DNA of 64,000 nt from CAVTYH01 sp963773875 (GCA_963773875.1 CAVZCV010000010.1:186001-250000); one strand, 5' to 3'. Shown: positions 27,958-37,007, counted from the stretch's first letter. A program made the numbers and translations. The notes: generated by a model not told the origin, from the sequence alone.

Positions 27958-28145
27958 AGAAAGTCGCAAAAAACGGGTGTGATTCCGGATCGAAAAAAAA
28001 TGTTTTTGGCTCTGAATTTCCGAGCCAAATAGCTGAGCCCGGTCCGCTCGCCGCCCTCTCAAACTCCGTCTAAAACCTAGGTCACAAATCGCGGGTCGAT
28101 TCAGCCCTGTGGGCCGATTCAATACTCAAGCGCGGCAGGGAAACC

Positions 28146-28310
28146 GTGATTCGCGAACTGGTCCGCTTGCGTGCACAGATGCTGGATTTGGAGCTAGAAC
28201 GCGTCAGAGATCAATCCCGTCCTGACGTTCAGCCGCAGCACTTATGGCGAATCGCGCTGGAATTCGGTTTGCTAGACGCAATCGAGTGGTGCATGACGGG
28301 CGGCACCTAG
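28146..28310 (+). CDS. Small 54-residue protein
   Basis: GTG 28146 follows GCAGGGAAACC. The product (MIRELVRLRAQMLDLELERV... IEWCMTGGT) is an amphipathic helix followed by 'HLWRIALEFGLLDAIEW'. It looks coding (balanced composition, good start signal) but matches no family that I know. It is divergent from the AAA+ gene, with about 190 bases between the start codons. Confidence 0.45.
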   Translation: MIRELVRLRAQMLDLELERVRDQSRPDVQPQHLWRIALEFGLLDAIEWCMTGGT

Positions 28311-28407
28311 CGGCGGCGCTGGATGCTGACAACCTCGAGACTACCTAAAATCCAACCACAGGTTGATCGCGAAGAGGCCGATCAGTCGGTGGTCCCTCGC
28401 CGCAAAG

Positions 28408-28480
28408 TGCCCCCTGTAGGACTTGAACCTACAACCCATTGATTAAGAGTCAATTGCTCTGCCAATTGAGCTAAGAGGGC
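28408..28480 (-). tRNA. tRNA-Lys (anticodon CTT)
   Basis: Cloverleaf on the minus strand: acceptor GCCCTCT paired with AGGGGGC, D arm 'GCTCAATTGGCAGAGC', anticodon loop with CTT in 'TTGACTCTTAATCAA', TPsiC arm 'GTAGGTTCAAGTCCTAC' and discriminator A. The CCA end is not encoded. It reads AAG codons. Confidence 0.97.
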
Positions 28481-28630
28481 GGGCCCGGCATTTGCCGGAC
28501 CCAATATCGTACCGAGGATAAGATGCGTCGCCAAGGGACTGGTTTTGCAACTGTATTCGTGCAGGGAGGTCAGTCGAGGCGGAAGATCGGAAGGTTGATA
28601 TTCAATTTGGCATTTGGAAACGATATTGCC

Positions 28631-28885
28631 TCAGGCATCCGTCAAGAGGATGCCTTCATCGATCAGCAAAATCGGGATCTCATCGATAATCGGATAGGCC
28701 ACCCGCCCGTCGGCGCGTAATAGCACGCCATCGAGTTTCTTCTCGATGCTTTGACCCGCACGGTTTTTCAGGTGGCCAGTGGCGATTGCGTCGTTCAAGC
28801 GGCCGGTCAAACCGCTGTCGCCAAGACTCAGTGTGGAGTGGTCTTCCGGACAGCGGAGCATTTCTACGAACTCGGGCGAGATCAT
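28631..28885 (-). CDS. Trm112 family / UPF0434-like zinc-ribbon protein
   Basis: 84 residues. 'EMLRCPEDHSTLSL' at the N terminus and 'DGRVAYPIIDEIPILLIDEG' at the C terminus are the Trm112/YcaR pattern. Trm112-like proteins activate methyltransferases or accompany LPS and tRNA enzymes. Only one Cys of the N-terminal CxxC remains (RCPEDH), so zinc binding may be lost. ATG 28885 is the natural start. Confidence 0.75.
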   Translation of the reverse strand: MISPEFVEMLRCPEDHSTLSLGDSGLTGRLNDAIATGHLKNRAGQSIEKKLDGVLLRADGRVAYPIIDEIPILLIDEGILLTDA

Positions 28886-29208
28886 AATGGCGTATTAGGA
28901 ATGATGAATTGCAGGATGCTTGCTACTTAAACCGATATTGTGTACCTCCTTGACGTTGCTAGCAATGCTGCCGATGAGACGTATGCATTATAAAAAATCG
29001 GCGGAAACTGCTCTTGCTTCGCGGTGGTCGTTTTTGTCAATTGAGATTCACGATCCAAAAGATCGCGAAAGCAGGATGCTTTCCACAACAAATCCGCGGC
29101 TCAGTCGCGAAGGATTCGCGTGTGAGCTGCCAGTAAATTCCCTCACGGTTGAAGGGGCAGCGACGGCGCATGGTGGGGCGTCGTGTGCTGTTGTGGAAGG
29201 AGCCTCGT
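28886..29208. other. Intergenic region upstream of the CsrA-REC gene
   Basis: About 320 bases with no supportable gene. It includes the start signals of both the Trm112-like and CsrA-REC genes; GGAGC precedes the ATG at 29209. Confidence 0.4.
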
Positions 29209-30024
29209 ATGTTAGTGCTTTCGCGTCGTGAACACGAGAAAATTGTTTTCCCCGCTCTCCGAACGTCAGTCGAGGTGTTGGAAGCAAAATCGGGCCGCGT
29301 GCGTTTGGGTATTGAAGCGCCGGCCGAAGTGCAAATTCTTCGCGAGGAAGTGATGAACTCCTCCAGCGGCAATGCGTCTCGCGTGCCGCCAAGTGCCGGG
29401 AGCCAAGCCGTTTTGGCGGCTGCCGCTCAGGCTGAATCTGATCGGCTCCGAAAACTGCGACACGATTTGCGCAATCGCTTGAATTCCGGCTCGGTCGGTC
29501 TGGCGCTTGCCCGCCGTCAGCTTAGCGCCGGATTGATTGGTGACTTGGAAAACACGCTCGATAAAATCGCGCGAGGTTTCCAATCGATCGAAGGCGAATT
29601 GCAAGAATTGATGGAGCACACGCCGCCGACAAAGTGCGCTCGCCAACTGGAAGCGCTACTCGTGGAAGACGACACGAACGAGTGCGAATTGCTGGCCGGT
29701 TTCTTGCGTTTGGCCGGCTACAAAGTAAACACGGCCCACGATGGAGCCGATGCGCTGGATCGGTTGCGCGCCGGTTCGAAGCCCGATGTGATGCTGCTCG
29801 ACATGAACCTGCCGCGCTGCGACGGCGTGACGACCGTAAAAATGATCCGCCGCGATCCCTCATTGGCCAATCTGAAGATTTATGCCGTTACCGGTTACTC
29901 TGCGGAGCAATTGGGGGTCGACGAGAAACATTCCGGCCTGAACGGTTGGTTCCAGAAGCCGCTCGATCCCGAACGGTTGCTTGGCGAATTGCAGACCGAT
30001 CGGCATCAATGTGCGATGGCATGA
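29209..30024 (+). CDS. CsrA-(H-box helix)-receiver fusion protein
   Basis: Three parts in 271 residues. (1) 1-50: a full CsrA domain (MLVLSRREHEKIVF..., 'GRVRLGIEAPAEVQILREEV'), the RNA-binding post-transcriptional regulator of GGA-containing leaders. (2) about 78-140: a two-helix segment with 'KLRHDLRNRLN', an H-box-like histidine (His85) resembling the dimerisation helices of histidine kinases or phosphotransferases. (3) about 147-265: a receiver domain with EDD, phosphoacceptor D198 ('DVMLLDMNLP'), the T of 'YAVTGYS' and Lys in 'WFQKPLD'. ATG 29209 begins exactly at the CsrA domain; 20 upstream in-frame codons are ignored. The arrangement suggests that phosphorylation by a kinase, perhaps the hybrid kinase downstream, controls RNA binding. 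Confidence 0.85.
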   Translation: MLVLSRREHEKIVFPALRTSVEVLEAKSGRVRLGIEAPAEVQILREEVMNSSSGNASRVPPSAGSQAVLAAAAQAESDRLRKLRHDLRNRLNSGSVGLALARRQLSAGLIGDLENTLDKIARGFQSIEGELQELMEHTPPTKCARQLEALLVEDDTNECELLAGFLRLAGYKVNTAHDGADALDRLRAGSKPDVMLLDMNLPRCDGVTTVKMIRRDPSLANLKIYAVTGYSAEQLGVDEKHSGLNGWFQKPLDPERLLGELQTDRHQCAMA

Positions 30025-30092
30025 GGCGTAATCGGCTTGCGGCAGGCAAGTTCGCACCGGCATGCAGCGGACCAGTGGGCGATATAGACCCT

Positions 30093-30540
30093 TTAACACG
30101 TTTCGCTCACTGACGGCCAGTGCGAATCTTGCACGGAGAACTGGTCCCGAATTTCCAAGAACTGTTCTTCGCTCGCCAGGAAAGCTTTGACCACATCCGG
30201 ATCGAACTGCTTGCCGCTGGCTTCGATGATGTTCGATCGAGCCACATTGTGGCTGTACGCGTCTTTGTAAATCCGGCGCGAACATAATGCATCGTACACA
30301 TCAGCCACGGCGACAATTCGCCCGGCCAGTGGAATTTGCTCGCCTTTTAGGCCCTTCGGATACCGGTCAAGCGCGGCATATCCCAATCGGAGATCACGAG
30401 CCGGCAATTTCCTTCGCGCAGAATTTGGAGCGCTCTTCTCCGTCGTGCGCGGTCAGCACCTGAAAGCCGGCGAGGCTTAAAGTGTTATCGAGCATGTCGC
30501 GCGAGATATCGTCGTCTTCGGCAATGAGAATTTGCATGGC
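30093..30540 (-). pseudogene. Remnant of a REC-HD-GYP response regulator with internal deletion
   Basis: ATG 30540 begins a receiver domain (MQILIAEDDDISRDMLDNTL, 'FQVLTAHDGEE') that ends after 47 codons. Just beyond, in another frame, 'RLVISDWDMPRLTG' supplies the phosphoacceptor region. The sequence then jumps directly into the C-terminal part of an HD-GYP domain (YPKGLKGEQIPLAGRIVAVA, 'DVYDALCSRRIYKDAYSH', 'SGKQFDPDVVKAF'). The second half of REC and the HD and first GYP residues are missing, so it cannot be an active c-di-GMP phosphodiesterase. It is 48 bases downstream of the hybrid kinase and was probably its cognate regulator. Confidence 0.75.
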
Positions 30541-30588
30541 AGCTAGGTCGTACGGCGGCTGTGACGAAGGTTATGCGAAGACGAACTA

Positions 30589-33153
30589 TTATTTTGATGA
30601 ATAATCGGGCTGGCGTGACGGCATTTCGCGCGAAATGAATTCGAGGCACCGTTCGGCTTCCCGTCGGACGGAAGCCATGCATGCCGGACACGCTTTCGCA
30701 TCGCAGTCGCAGCAGACGCGCTCCAACTGTTCGCTGGCATTGCGTAATTCTCCGGCCGACAAATTCGCCGCCATGCCTTTCAACGCATGCGCCAACCGCG
30801 ATGCATCGTCGAAGCGGGATTCAGAAATTGCAGCACTGAGTTCTGAAATATCGTTCGGCAGCCGATCTGCGAGTCTTCTGAACATTCGCTCTACGAACTC
30901 GCGCTTGCCCATGCAGCGGGCGAGCAGCATTGGCGTATCGAACGGCGGCACGATCGCATTTTGATTGGCTTCGGAAGCCCTTCGCTCGGTAGCATTAAAC
31001 TTATGATCGCTCGCCGCGATGATATTTTCTGATTCCAGCAGCGATTCGAGCACGCTGATCAGTTTGATGGGATCGAGCGGCTTCGTCAGGTAGTCATCCA
31101 TTCCTGCTTCGAGGCATATTTCGCGATCGCCTTCAATGGCATTCGCAGTGAGGGCCACAATCGGCACCCGATAGCCTCGCTCGAGCAGTTCCCCATGTGA
31201 CTCAAGCCGACGAATTTCCCGCGTCGCGGAAAGTCCATCTAATTCCGGCATTTGGCAATCCATCAAGATGGCGTCGTAAGGATGCTTCAGTAGCGAGTCG
31301 ATCGCCTGGCGACCGCCAGTGACAACGTCACAGCTGCAGTTGAACCGCTCCAAAATCTCCAAGGTCACGAGCTGATTGATTTCGTTGTCTTCGGCAAGCA
31401 GCAGCCGAATGCCTGAGCGGCCGGCAATCTTCGCCGCCGCGACTTTTCCATTCGTCAGTGTCGAGGCCTCATCGTGCGCCTGCTTATGTATACCGTTGCT
31501 GTTCGCTGCATCTAGTCGCTGGCGACCACCTCGCGTCGCCCCCATAATCGTGTCGAACAATTCCGATTGCCGCACCGGTTTCGTCAAACAGCCCGCGATG
31601 CCGAGTCGGCCAATATCCACGCCGTCTGGCGGAGCGGAAAGCGAACTGAGCATCACCAACGGCGTGGCACTTAGTTGCTCATCTTCTTGGATGCGCTGCG
31701 CTAACTCAAATCCGCTCATCCGCGGCATTTCTCCATCGACAATGGCCATGTCGAAGCCGCGATTGCGGGCTGCCGCACGCCGCAGCATTTCGATTGCCGT
31801 TGGTGCATCGGGCGCGGTCTCCGCACGAAAATGCCACGCCGAAAGTTGCCGAAACAAAATCTCCCGATTCGTCGGATTATCGTCCACCGCTAGAATCCGC
31901 AAACCTTCCAGTTCCGCAGGCGTCACGCGGTGCATTGGCCGCGGGCCGTTTTGCTTCAGCAGCGGCAGGCGAAACCAAAATGTCGATCCGGCACTCAACT
32001 GGCTCTTCACGCCAATCACGCCTCCCATCATCTCGATGAGCTGCTTGCAAATCGCCAGGCCTAAGCCAGTGCCGCCAAACTGCCGTGTGGTCGATGCATC
32101 GACTTGCGAAAACGAGCGAAACAATCGGTCCAGCCGATCCGGCGGAATTCCGATGCCCGTGTCTTCCACAGAAAGTCGCAAGACGATTTTTTCTTCCGTC
32201 TCACTTTCCACCGCTGCGCGAACTTGAATTTGCCCGCGCTCGGTGAATTTGATCGCGTTGTTCACGAGGTTGACAATAATCTGCCGCAACCGGTGAGCGT
32301 CGCCGCGTATGGCTAACGGCAACTCCGGCGGCATGTTCACGGCTAGCTCAAGCCCCTTTTGGGTCGCCTTCGAAGCGAGCATTTCCAGAGCGCTTTCCAC
32401 GAGCGGTCGAAATTCAAAGTCGGTGCACTCCAAATCGAGTTTGCCGGCTTCGATCTTCGAGAAATCGAGAATCTCGTTGATCACACTCAGCAGCAAGTCG
32501 GCAGAAGAGCGGGCAATCGAGGCGTAGCGTTTCTGTTGCGGCGAAAGCGATGTATCGCCGAGCAGATCGAGCATGCCGATGACCCCGTTGAGTGGAGTTC
32601 GCAACTCATGGCTCATATTGGCCAAAAACTGACTCTTGGCCCGATTCGCTGCCTGAGCCGCTTCTTTTTCGACCGTCAGCGCTTCCGCACGCTTGCGCTG
32701 GGAAATGTCGACCACCGTCCCTTCGTAGTATTCGATGTTGTCTTGTTCGTTCCGCACCGCGCGGGCACTTTCGGAAATCCAAATGACGCTGCCATCTTTG
32801 CGATAGATTTCCGATTCAAATCCGGTTACCACGCCGTCGCATTCCATCAGTGCCACGAAGTCATCGCGCCGCTGCGGATTCACATACAGCTGCCGCTCGA
32901 TATCGCCGATCGATTCGATCAGCTCGCCTGGCGATTCATATCCGTAAATTCTCGCCAGCGCCGGATTCGCGCTGAGGTATTTGCCATCGGAGGTGGTTTG
33001 AAAGATTCCCTCGACCGCGTTTTCGTAGATGCTGCGGTACTTTGCCTCGGCGCGGCGCAGTGCTTCGACGATTGCTTTGTGCGAGAGCAACTCGGAGGCA
33101 AAACGCTTGTCGGCGCCATTGGCTCCCGTGGCGATAGACTGATCGCTATCCAT
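30589..33153 (-). CDS. Hybrid sensor histidine kinase (PAS-HisKA-HATPase-REC-REC-HPt)
   Basis: 854 residues, no membrane segment, so a cytoplasmic sensor. Order: PAS about 35-155 ('YRSIYENAVEGIFQTTSDGK', ending in 'VVDISQRKRAE'); HisKA with phosphoacceptor His182 in 'ANMSHELRTPLNGVIGM'; HATPase with N box 'VNLVNNAIKFTERG', 'DTGIGIPPDRLDRLF' and 'GGTGLGLAICKQL'; REC1 about 425-545 with 'MAIVDGEMPRMSG'; REC2 about 590-715 with 'ILMDCQMPELDG' and 'YLTKPLD'; C-terminal HPt with 'LAHALKGMAANL'. All phosphotransfer residues are present, which allows a complete His-Asp-His relay within one chain. Natural outputs are the damaged REC-HD-GYP gene downstream or the convergent CsrA-REC protein. Confidence 0.95.
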   Translation of the reverse strand: MDSDQSIATGANGADKRFASELLSHKAIVEALRRAEAKYRSIYENAVEGIFQTTSDGKYLSANPALARIYGYESPGELIESIGDIERQLYVNPQRRDDFVALMECDGVVTGFESEIYRKDGSVIWISESARAVRNEQDNIEYYEGTVVDISQRKRAEALTVEKEAAQAANRAKSQFLANMSHELRTPLNGVIGMLDLLGDTSLSPQQKRYASIARSSADLLLSVINEILDFSKIEAGKLDLECTDFEFRPLVESALEMLASKATQKGLELAVNMPPELPLAIRGDAHRLRQIIVNLVNNAIKFTERGQIQVRAAVESETEEKIVLRLSVEDTGIGIPPDRLDRLFRSFSQVDASTTRQFGGTGLGLAICKQLIEMMGGVIGVKSQLSAGSTFWFRLPLLKQNGPRPMHRVTPAELEGLRILAVDDNPTNREILFRQLSAWHFRAETAPDAPTAIEMLRRAAARNRGFDMAIVDGEMPRMSGFELAQRIQEDEQLSATPLVMLSSLSAPPDGVDIGRLGIAGCLTKPVRQSELFDTIMGATRGGRQRLDAANSNGIHKQAHDEASTLTNGKVAAAKIAGRSGIRLLLAEDNEINQLVTLEILERFNCSCDVVTGGRQAIDSLLKHPYDAILMDCQMPELDGLSATREIRRLESHGELLERGYRVPIVALTANAIEGDREICLEAGMDDYLTKPLDPIKLISVLESLLESENIIAASDHKFNATERRASEANQNAIVPPFDTPMLLARCMGKREFVERMFRRLADRLPNDISELSAAISESRFDDASRLAHALKGMAANLSAGELRNASEQLERVCCDCDAKACPACMASVRREAERCLEFISREMPSRQPDYSSK

Positions 33154-33420
33154 GTTGGCGGCAAAATTCCTCGGGATGCAGCTCCCGCATTGCGCGGGTG
33201 CATGAGCAATATTCGACTTCCAACGTCAACAGCCGCGGCCGCCTCGCACAGCGCTGTCGAACCGCTTGGCCAGCCAAACGCGAGCGCTGACTGCCAACGG
33301 CCACGTGAAATCTAGCTTATGAATTCGACACGGTTTTGCATGTTTGGAACGCAGAGTCCGTTAAACGCCGCACTCTCTTGCCAGAGCTAATTTCACTGAT
33401 CGATTTTTGCGAATTTGGAA

Positions 33421-34080
33421 AAACTGCCGAGAAAACTGGGTTCAACCGCACTCATCGCAGAAGACCGATGAAGCTCCGGCAAATTGGATCGACGTATCCA
33501 TCGAAGAAACCGCTCGTCGAAACCGCCGAGTCTCGAAAAACGCGTTTCGGAGTGAAATTACTCCAGCGCGTTTTTGCGCTGTGTAGCTGTTTTTGCGTTT
33601 TTTGCGTTGAGTAATTTCACAGTTATTTCACTCTTCGCCTTCGGATCCCCAAATCGACCGAAAATTCTCGATCGATTTGAAAGGGTTATTTCACACATCC
33701 GTGGGCCTCTGTTGTTTGATTGCCTGATTCCCTCTCCCGCTGGGTGGCCCCGACGAAGCACCGCGTGTCGGGGTCGCGCAGCGACAAGAGGCACTGGCAG
33801 ATCGTAGCCGACCTGATCGCTCCACGTTCTCATCAAGACCTCTTGCGGCTGCGCCGCCCGGACACTTTGTCCAGGCCACCCGGCCTAGGCGCAGACCACC
33901 AAACACCCAGGCCCACAGACACCTAGACACTTATGTATTTGTTCAAATTGCCAAAGACCGCGTCACGGAGCCCATACTCTCCGACAAAAGAATAGTACTG
34001 TACATGCGATGCAGAGTCAAGAGCCTTTCTGGGCCAGTCCAAAAAGATTTTTTACCACGGAGACTCGGGAGGCACGGAGA
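33421..34080 (-). repeat. ~0.66-kb noncoding element, right copy (inverted partner at 20041-20720)
   Basis: Reverse complement of the left copy, with long near-identical blocks (for example 58 of 60 bases at 33901-33960 against 20158-20220). The conserved core includes the GTGAAATAAC motifs and the AAATCGA/TCGATTT hairpin. The two copies flank about 12.7 kb of signalling genes. Confidence 0.8.
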
Positions 34081-35031
34081 GGATGGGGAAAATGCGGAAT
34101 TCGGAGTGCAGAGTGCGGAATGGGAAATGAAGGACTGATTTACGGAGCCGCGCCAGTAAGGAAGCCGTGGACCGCCAGGAAGGGCGATATTTCGAGCCGC
34201 GCTCGTCAGGAACCGCTGTACGCGTCGATTGCGATCATTGATTGCAGAACGCAGATTGCAAAATGCAAAGAACAGAATCCCGGATGCCGGAGTGAAGGAC
34301 CGAGCCGCGCCGTCAGGAAGCACCACAGCTTAGCGGCCGGGCTTGCCCGGCGATCGGCAATTCCAAGCGGCTAACAATCGCCACGTGACGTCGTAAATCA
34401 GCCCGTCTTCGATCCGTCGCAGCGGCCGGGGCATGCGGATCAGCCGGAAAATTGTTTTGCGAAAACTGCAGACTGTCGACTTGCAAACTCGGTGTGCCGA
34501 ACAGCCGGCTTGGGTCTGGAAGCGGAAGCAACTGCCGCAATGTTGCCTTTAGATTTCGGCACTTAAAAGAATGCCCAGGTCTCGCGCGGCCGCTGGTTCA
34601 AAGTGCAACAGGGTTCAAGCGCTCATTAAGGCATCGGGCGCGTGCGGCTTTCAAGTTCGGTTGAATTTGCGGTTGAGACTGGGTATTCTCGGTTAATGCG
34701 ACGGGGATGATTACAACATTTTTCAGGGCATTTGCGAAAGGATTAGGATGGGGACAGTGAGTAATACGGGGAATGCGAGTCCTACTGAATCGGCTCCCGA
34801 CACCAAAAACATGAAAGCCTACAAGGCGCGTTGAGCGAAGATGATGCGCGACAACAGGAAGGATCTCTTGAAGAAGAAACGAAATGAACGAGATCAAAAA
34901 ACGGATTGAACCGTTGCCCGTCGTGGGGCGCTGAGATCTACTTCCGGGCCAGGCATCGGCTTGCGGCGGGTTTTTCATGCGATTATCCACGCTTCGCCCA
35001 CCCCCTACCTTTGGGTGAGCTATCCTTTAGC
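34081..35031. other. Gene-poor region with short degenerate repeats
   Basis: About 950 bases without a supportable gene. It contains three related pieces of the form GAGCCGCGCC(A)GTCAGGAAG (near 34145, 34192 and 34300) and AATGCGGAATTCGGAGTGCAG-type sequence similar to that near 19950-19980. It is probably a decayed extension of the repeat region. Confidence 0.45.
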
Positions 35032-35211
35032 GTGCGCATCATCGAAAAACTATTGATTTTCGTCACGGGGCCGGTTGGGATCGCGCTATTAGTCGCGGCT
35101 GGCGTAATTTGCCTGAATGGAATTCCATCGTCGTGGGCTGCATTTCAAAAGTCGCTCGCGTTCCTCCAAGCATCTCTCAATCAGTGGTTTAATTGTCTTC
35201 ACTTCGGTTGA
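35032..35211 (+). CDS. Possible small membrane protein
   Basis: GTG 35032 gives 59 residues (MRIIEKLLIFVTGPVGIALL...) with one clear hydrophobic segment (LIFVTGPVGIALLVAAGVICL). There is no strong ribosome-binding site and no recognised family; it may be a chance frame. Confidence 0.25.
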   Translation: MRIIEKLLIFVTGPVGIALLVAAGVICLNGIPSSWAAFQKSLAFLQASLNQWFNCLHFG

Positions 35212-35517
35212 GTTTGCTGCCACGCCAGCCGTGCACCTGCCGGTAACCTGAAACCATGACCAGCGCAAAAAGACCTTGCGCCGGCATCATCGCCAGCGGT
35301 GCGGAGAACTGTCTCCCTGAGGACATTCCGCCCGGCAGTCTTACAGGCTTGTTGTTGCCGGATTGAGCAGCGCGCTCGATTGATCCCTATTCCTCAGCGG
35401 TGAGTGGGGAAGGGAGTTTTGCCGCAGTGTACTTGAGCGGCGTCTCCGCGCCAGATTGTCGCATCCGGACTTTGGGTTCGACTACAATGCGAGGCACGAT
35501 TATAGGAGAACCTTGCC
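35212..35517. other. Intergenic region
   Basis: About 300 bases between two hypothetical genes. Apart from the TAGGAG ribosome-binding site before 35518, nothing recognisable. Confidence 0.35.
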
Positions 35518-35973
35518 ATGTCCGACTACAAATTTGTCACCAACTCACCCTTCAATTGGGAACTGCCTGCCGAATCTTCGATCGAGGGCATCACCATTCC
35601 CAGTCCTCCGATTGCGACCGGGCCCACGACCGTACGGATCACGTTTGCCAATATGTATGGCCCGTTCGACGAGGCTGAGCTATTCGTGCGAATTGGCGAT
35701 CCGGACAAGCCCACCGATCAAGATGACGTTACCGCTCATTCCGACTGGACCAAGTCCGATCTGATTGAAGAACTTATGGCCACCGAAGACGGGACGATCT
35801 TTCGTGCAATTGCCAAAGAACCGTTCGAAGATGAAACCCCTTGGTTCGCCACGTACGAAACGCAACTAACATTTCCTGCGGGCCGACATGCGATCGAAAT
35901 CAAAGTCATCAGTCATCGCGAAGACCTCATGCCATCACTGGTCCTGACCGGCTGGGACTTCACCGTTGGCTGA
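35518..35973 (+). CDS. Hypothetical beta-rich protein
   Basis: 151 residues from ATG 35518, 11 bases after TAGGAG. No signal peptide. Alternating hydrophobic strands ('PTTVRITFANMYGPFDEAEL', 'ETQLTFPAGRHAIEIKVISH', 'PSLVLTGWDFTVG') suggest a carbohydrate-binding- or immunoglobulin-like sandwich. Acidic overall. No family recognised; no operon partner. Confidence 0.55.
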   Translation: MSDYKFVTNSPFNWELPAESSIEGITIPSPPIATGPTTVRITFANMYGPFDEAELFVRIGDPDKPTDQDDVTAHSDWTKSDLIEELMATEDGTIFRAIAKEPFEDETPWFATYETQLTFPAGRHAIEIKVISHREDLMPSLVLTGWDFTVG

Positions 35974-36002
35974 GAATTAAATGGGGGATGATTGTGTGCT
36001 GA

Positions 36003-37007
36003 TTACAGGTTGCCTTTCTGCTTGCGGCCGAACGGATAAATCACTGCCGACAGGCCGGCTTCAGTACCCAGCCAGATTAGCCGCAAGACCACGACGGCGA
36101 TGAGCGCCAGCGATTGACCTCGCTGTGGGGCCAGCGTTTCCAGGTGCGGTGCGAGAAGCTGCATGAGCGCAATATCGCGCACGCCAAATCCTGCCGGCAG
36201 CATCGAAACAAAGCCGAGCACGACTGCCAGCGCAATCGTCGCCGTGTACAGCGGCAAATCGTTTAACAGTGAAGTATCTTCCACGCCGATGGCGCGAATT
36301 GCCGCCCAAAGACTTGCGCCCGCGAGTGCCCAGCCAATCGCAATGAAAATCCAACCTCGTGCAAGCAATGCGGGACGCAATTGAATTCCGTGATTCGCGA
36401 TTTCGGTCGTTGTTGTATCCGCCGCCGCTTCCAGATTTGGTTCGGCTCGTATGATGCGAAGTACTCGCAGCAAGCGAATAAAAACAAACGGAACGGTTGG
36501 CACGCCAACGACCGCGACGAGCGCGAGTGACCCGACGATCAGCCACGGCATGTCTCGGCGAATCGCAAGAAGAATCGCCGCGGCGAGCGCGGCGCCGCAC
36601 GCCATCGTGGTAAACGTTTCGTAAAATACGGCCACTACGGCCAGCGATGTTCGCACGTGCGGCCTGCCGATCAGTGCCGCCCGCAACACCACAACCATTG
36701 CTTTGCCAGGCACGTATTTCCCTAAATGTCCGATGTAGTACGCCCGCAGCGCTCGCAGCAATTCCACGCGCTGCCCGAGTGCAATCAGCACTTCGTGCCA
36801 GAACCAGCCGCATGGAAGTTGGCTGATCAAATACAGCGCTCCCGACAGGACCGCCCAGCCGAGTTGAATTTGACTGAAGCGCCAGTTGCGCAGGCTCAGC
36901 TCGTCCAATGCACTGGAAATCGTGCGGTGGCCACCCCAAACAACAAGCGCCAGAATCGCCATTTTGGCGATGGGCGGTCCAAGGCGGCGGACGGTAGAGA
37001 GGTCCAT
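36003..37007 (-). CDS. YbhN / lysylphosphatidylglycerol-synthase-type (UPF0104) membrane protein
   Basis: 334 residues, about eight membrane helices. The motif 'AYYIGHLGKYVPGKAMVVVL' is the signature of the UPF0104/AglD/LPG_synthase_TM family, and 'FVSMLPAGFGVRDIALMQLL' is the second conserved segment. Family members are flippase-like or lipid/polyisoprenoid-handling proteins of envelope biogenesis. The soluble aminoacyl-transferase domain of MprF is absent, so phospholipid lysylation is not expected. The start at ATG 37007 is supported by the family N terminus. Confidence 0.85.
   Translation of the reverse strand: MDLSTVRRLGPPIAKMAILALVVWGGHRTISSALDELSLRNWRFSQIQLGWAVLSGALYLISQLPCGWFWHEVLIALGQRVELLRALRAYYIGHLGKYVPGKAMVVVLRAALIGRPHVRTSLAVVAVFYETFTTMACGAALAAAILLAIRRDMPWLIVGSLALVAVVGVPTVPFVFIRLLRVLRIIRAEPNLEAAADTTTTEIANHGIQLRPALLARGWIFIAIGWALAGASLWAAIRAIGVEDTSLLNDLPLYTATIALAVVLGFVSMLPAGFGVRDIALMQLLAPHLETLAPQRGQSLALIAVVVLRLIWLGTEAGLSAVIYPFGRKQKGNL

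Noticed and set aside
32359..33315. Plus-strand frame of 318 codons
   Set aside because: Antisense to the hybrid histidine kinase; no family pattern.
33720..33926. Plus-strand frame inside the right noncoding element (SRWVAPTKHRVSGSRSDKR)
   Set aside because: The matching stretch in the left copy is embedded in a different frame context and the rest is not conserved, so it reflects repeat DNA and not a protein.
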